Shown piece by piece: positions 6,267-6,278 of a stretch of 6,278 bases of DNA. Under the pieces are notes generated by a model. That model did not search any database. It saw only the letters and a program-made list of their open reading frames with translations, and was not told the origin of the DNA. The DNA is from Bacillota bacterium (GTDB lineage Bacteria; Bacillota; Clostridia; Lachnospirales; Cellulosilyticaceae), in NCBI GenBank assembly GCA_023415525.1, contig JAEZKI010000462.1, positions 1 through 6,278 on the forward strand. Reading direction: 5' to 3'. Both the position numbers and the translations under genes were made by a program. Position 1 is the stretch's first letter. Each line of letters opens with the position of its first letter.

Positions 6267-6278
6267 AAGGACACCTCC
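6267..6278 (-). promoter_or_regulatory. Ribosome binding site of the glycyl radical enzyme gene
   Basis: On the minus strand a canonical GGAGG (6278-6274) stands 7 nt before the ATG at 6266, confirming that start. The promoter and any regulatory sites of the operon lie beyond the right edge of the window. Confidence 0.88.

Overview
The window looks like chromosomal DNA from a low-GC, fermentative member of the Bacillota. Support comes from the AT-rich base composition (about 40% GC by eye, not counted), strong Shine-Dalgarno sequences, sigma-A-like promoters, long intrinsic terminators and an oxygen-sensitive glycyl radical enzyme. The enolase and SecG sequences with a Yip1-like gene between them would fit the Negativicutes (Veillonella and relatives). 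That placement is an impression from memory, not a search result.

Left part, plus strand (1-1942): the 3' end of enolase (eno) with its own terminator; a spacer containing a near-perfect 26-bp dyad and a promoter; a five-helix Yip1-like membrane protein; a second promoter (extended -10); secG, the small subunit of the Sec translocon; and a 23-bp perfect hairpin terminator. These are housekeeping functions, and each gene seems able to be transcribed separately.

Middle (1949-2800): a small five-helix membrane protein of unknown function on the minus strand, convergent with secG and sharing its terminator. About 400 bp without a convincing gene follows. It holds this gene's putative promoter and the terminator of the next operon.

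Right part, minus strand (2805-6278): a tight two-gene operon. The first gene encodes an 844-residue glycyl radical enzyme (GRE). The second, 3 nt downstream, encodes its radical-SAM activase with two extra ferredoxin-type [4Fe-4S] motifs. The GRE is not a true pyruvate formate-lyase because it has a single active-site Cys. Its catalytic residues match the B12-independent glycerol / 1,2-propanediol dehydratases, and its length and a roughly 48-residue insertion fit the propanediol dehydratase type better. The activase would cleave S-adenosylmethionine and abstract hydrogen from Gly817 of the GRE. The charged enzyme would then dehydrate a small diol such as 1,2-propanediol or glycerol to an aldehyde. 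No microcompartment shell, aldehyde dehydrogenase or alcohol dehydrogenase gene lies in the window, and the operon's promoter is beyond the right edge.

Nothing here is clearly a wholly new system. The points most worth checking are the true substrate of the GRE, its insertion, and the dyad whose 12-bp half-site recurs at the start of the Yip1-like gene.
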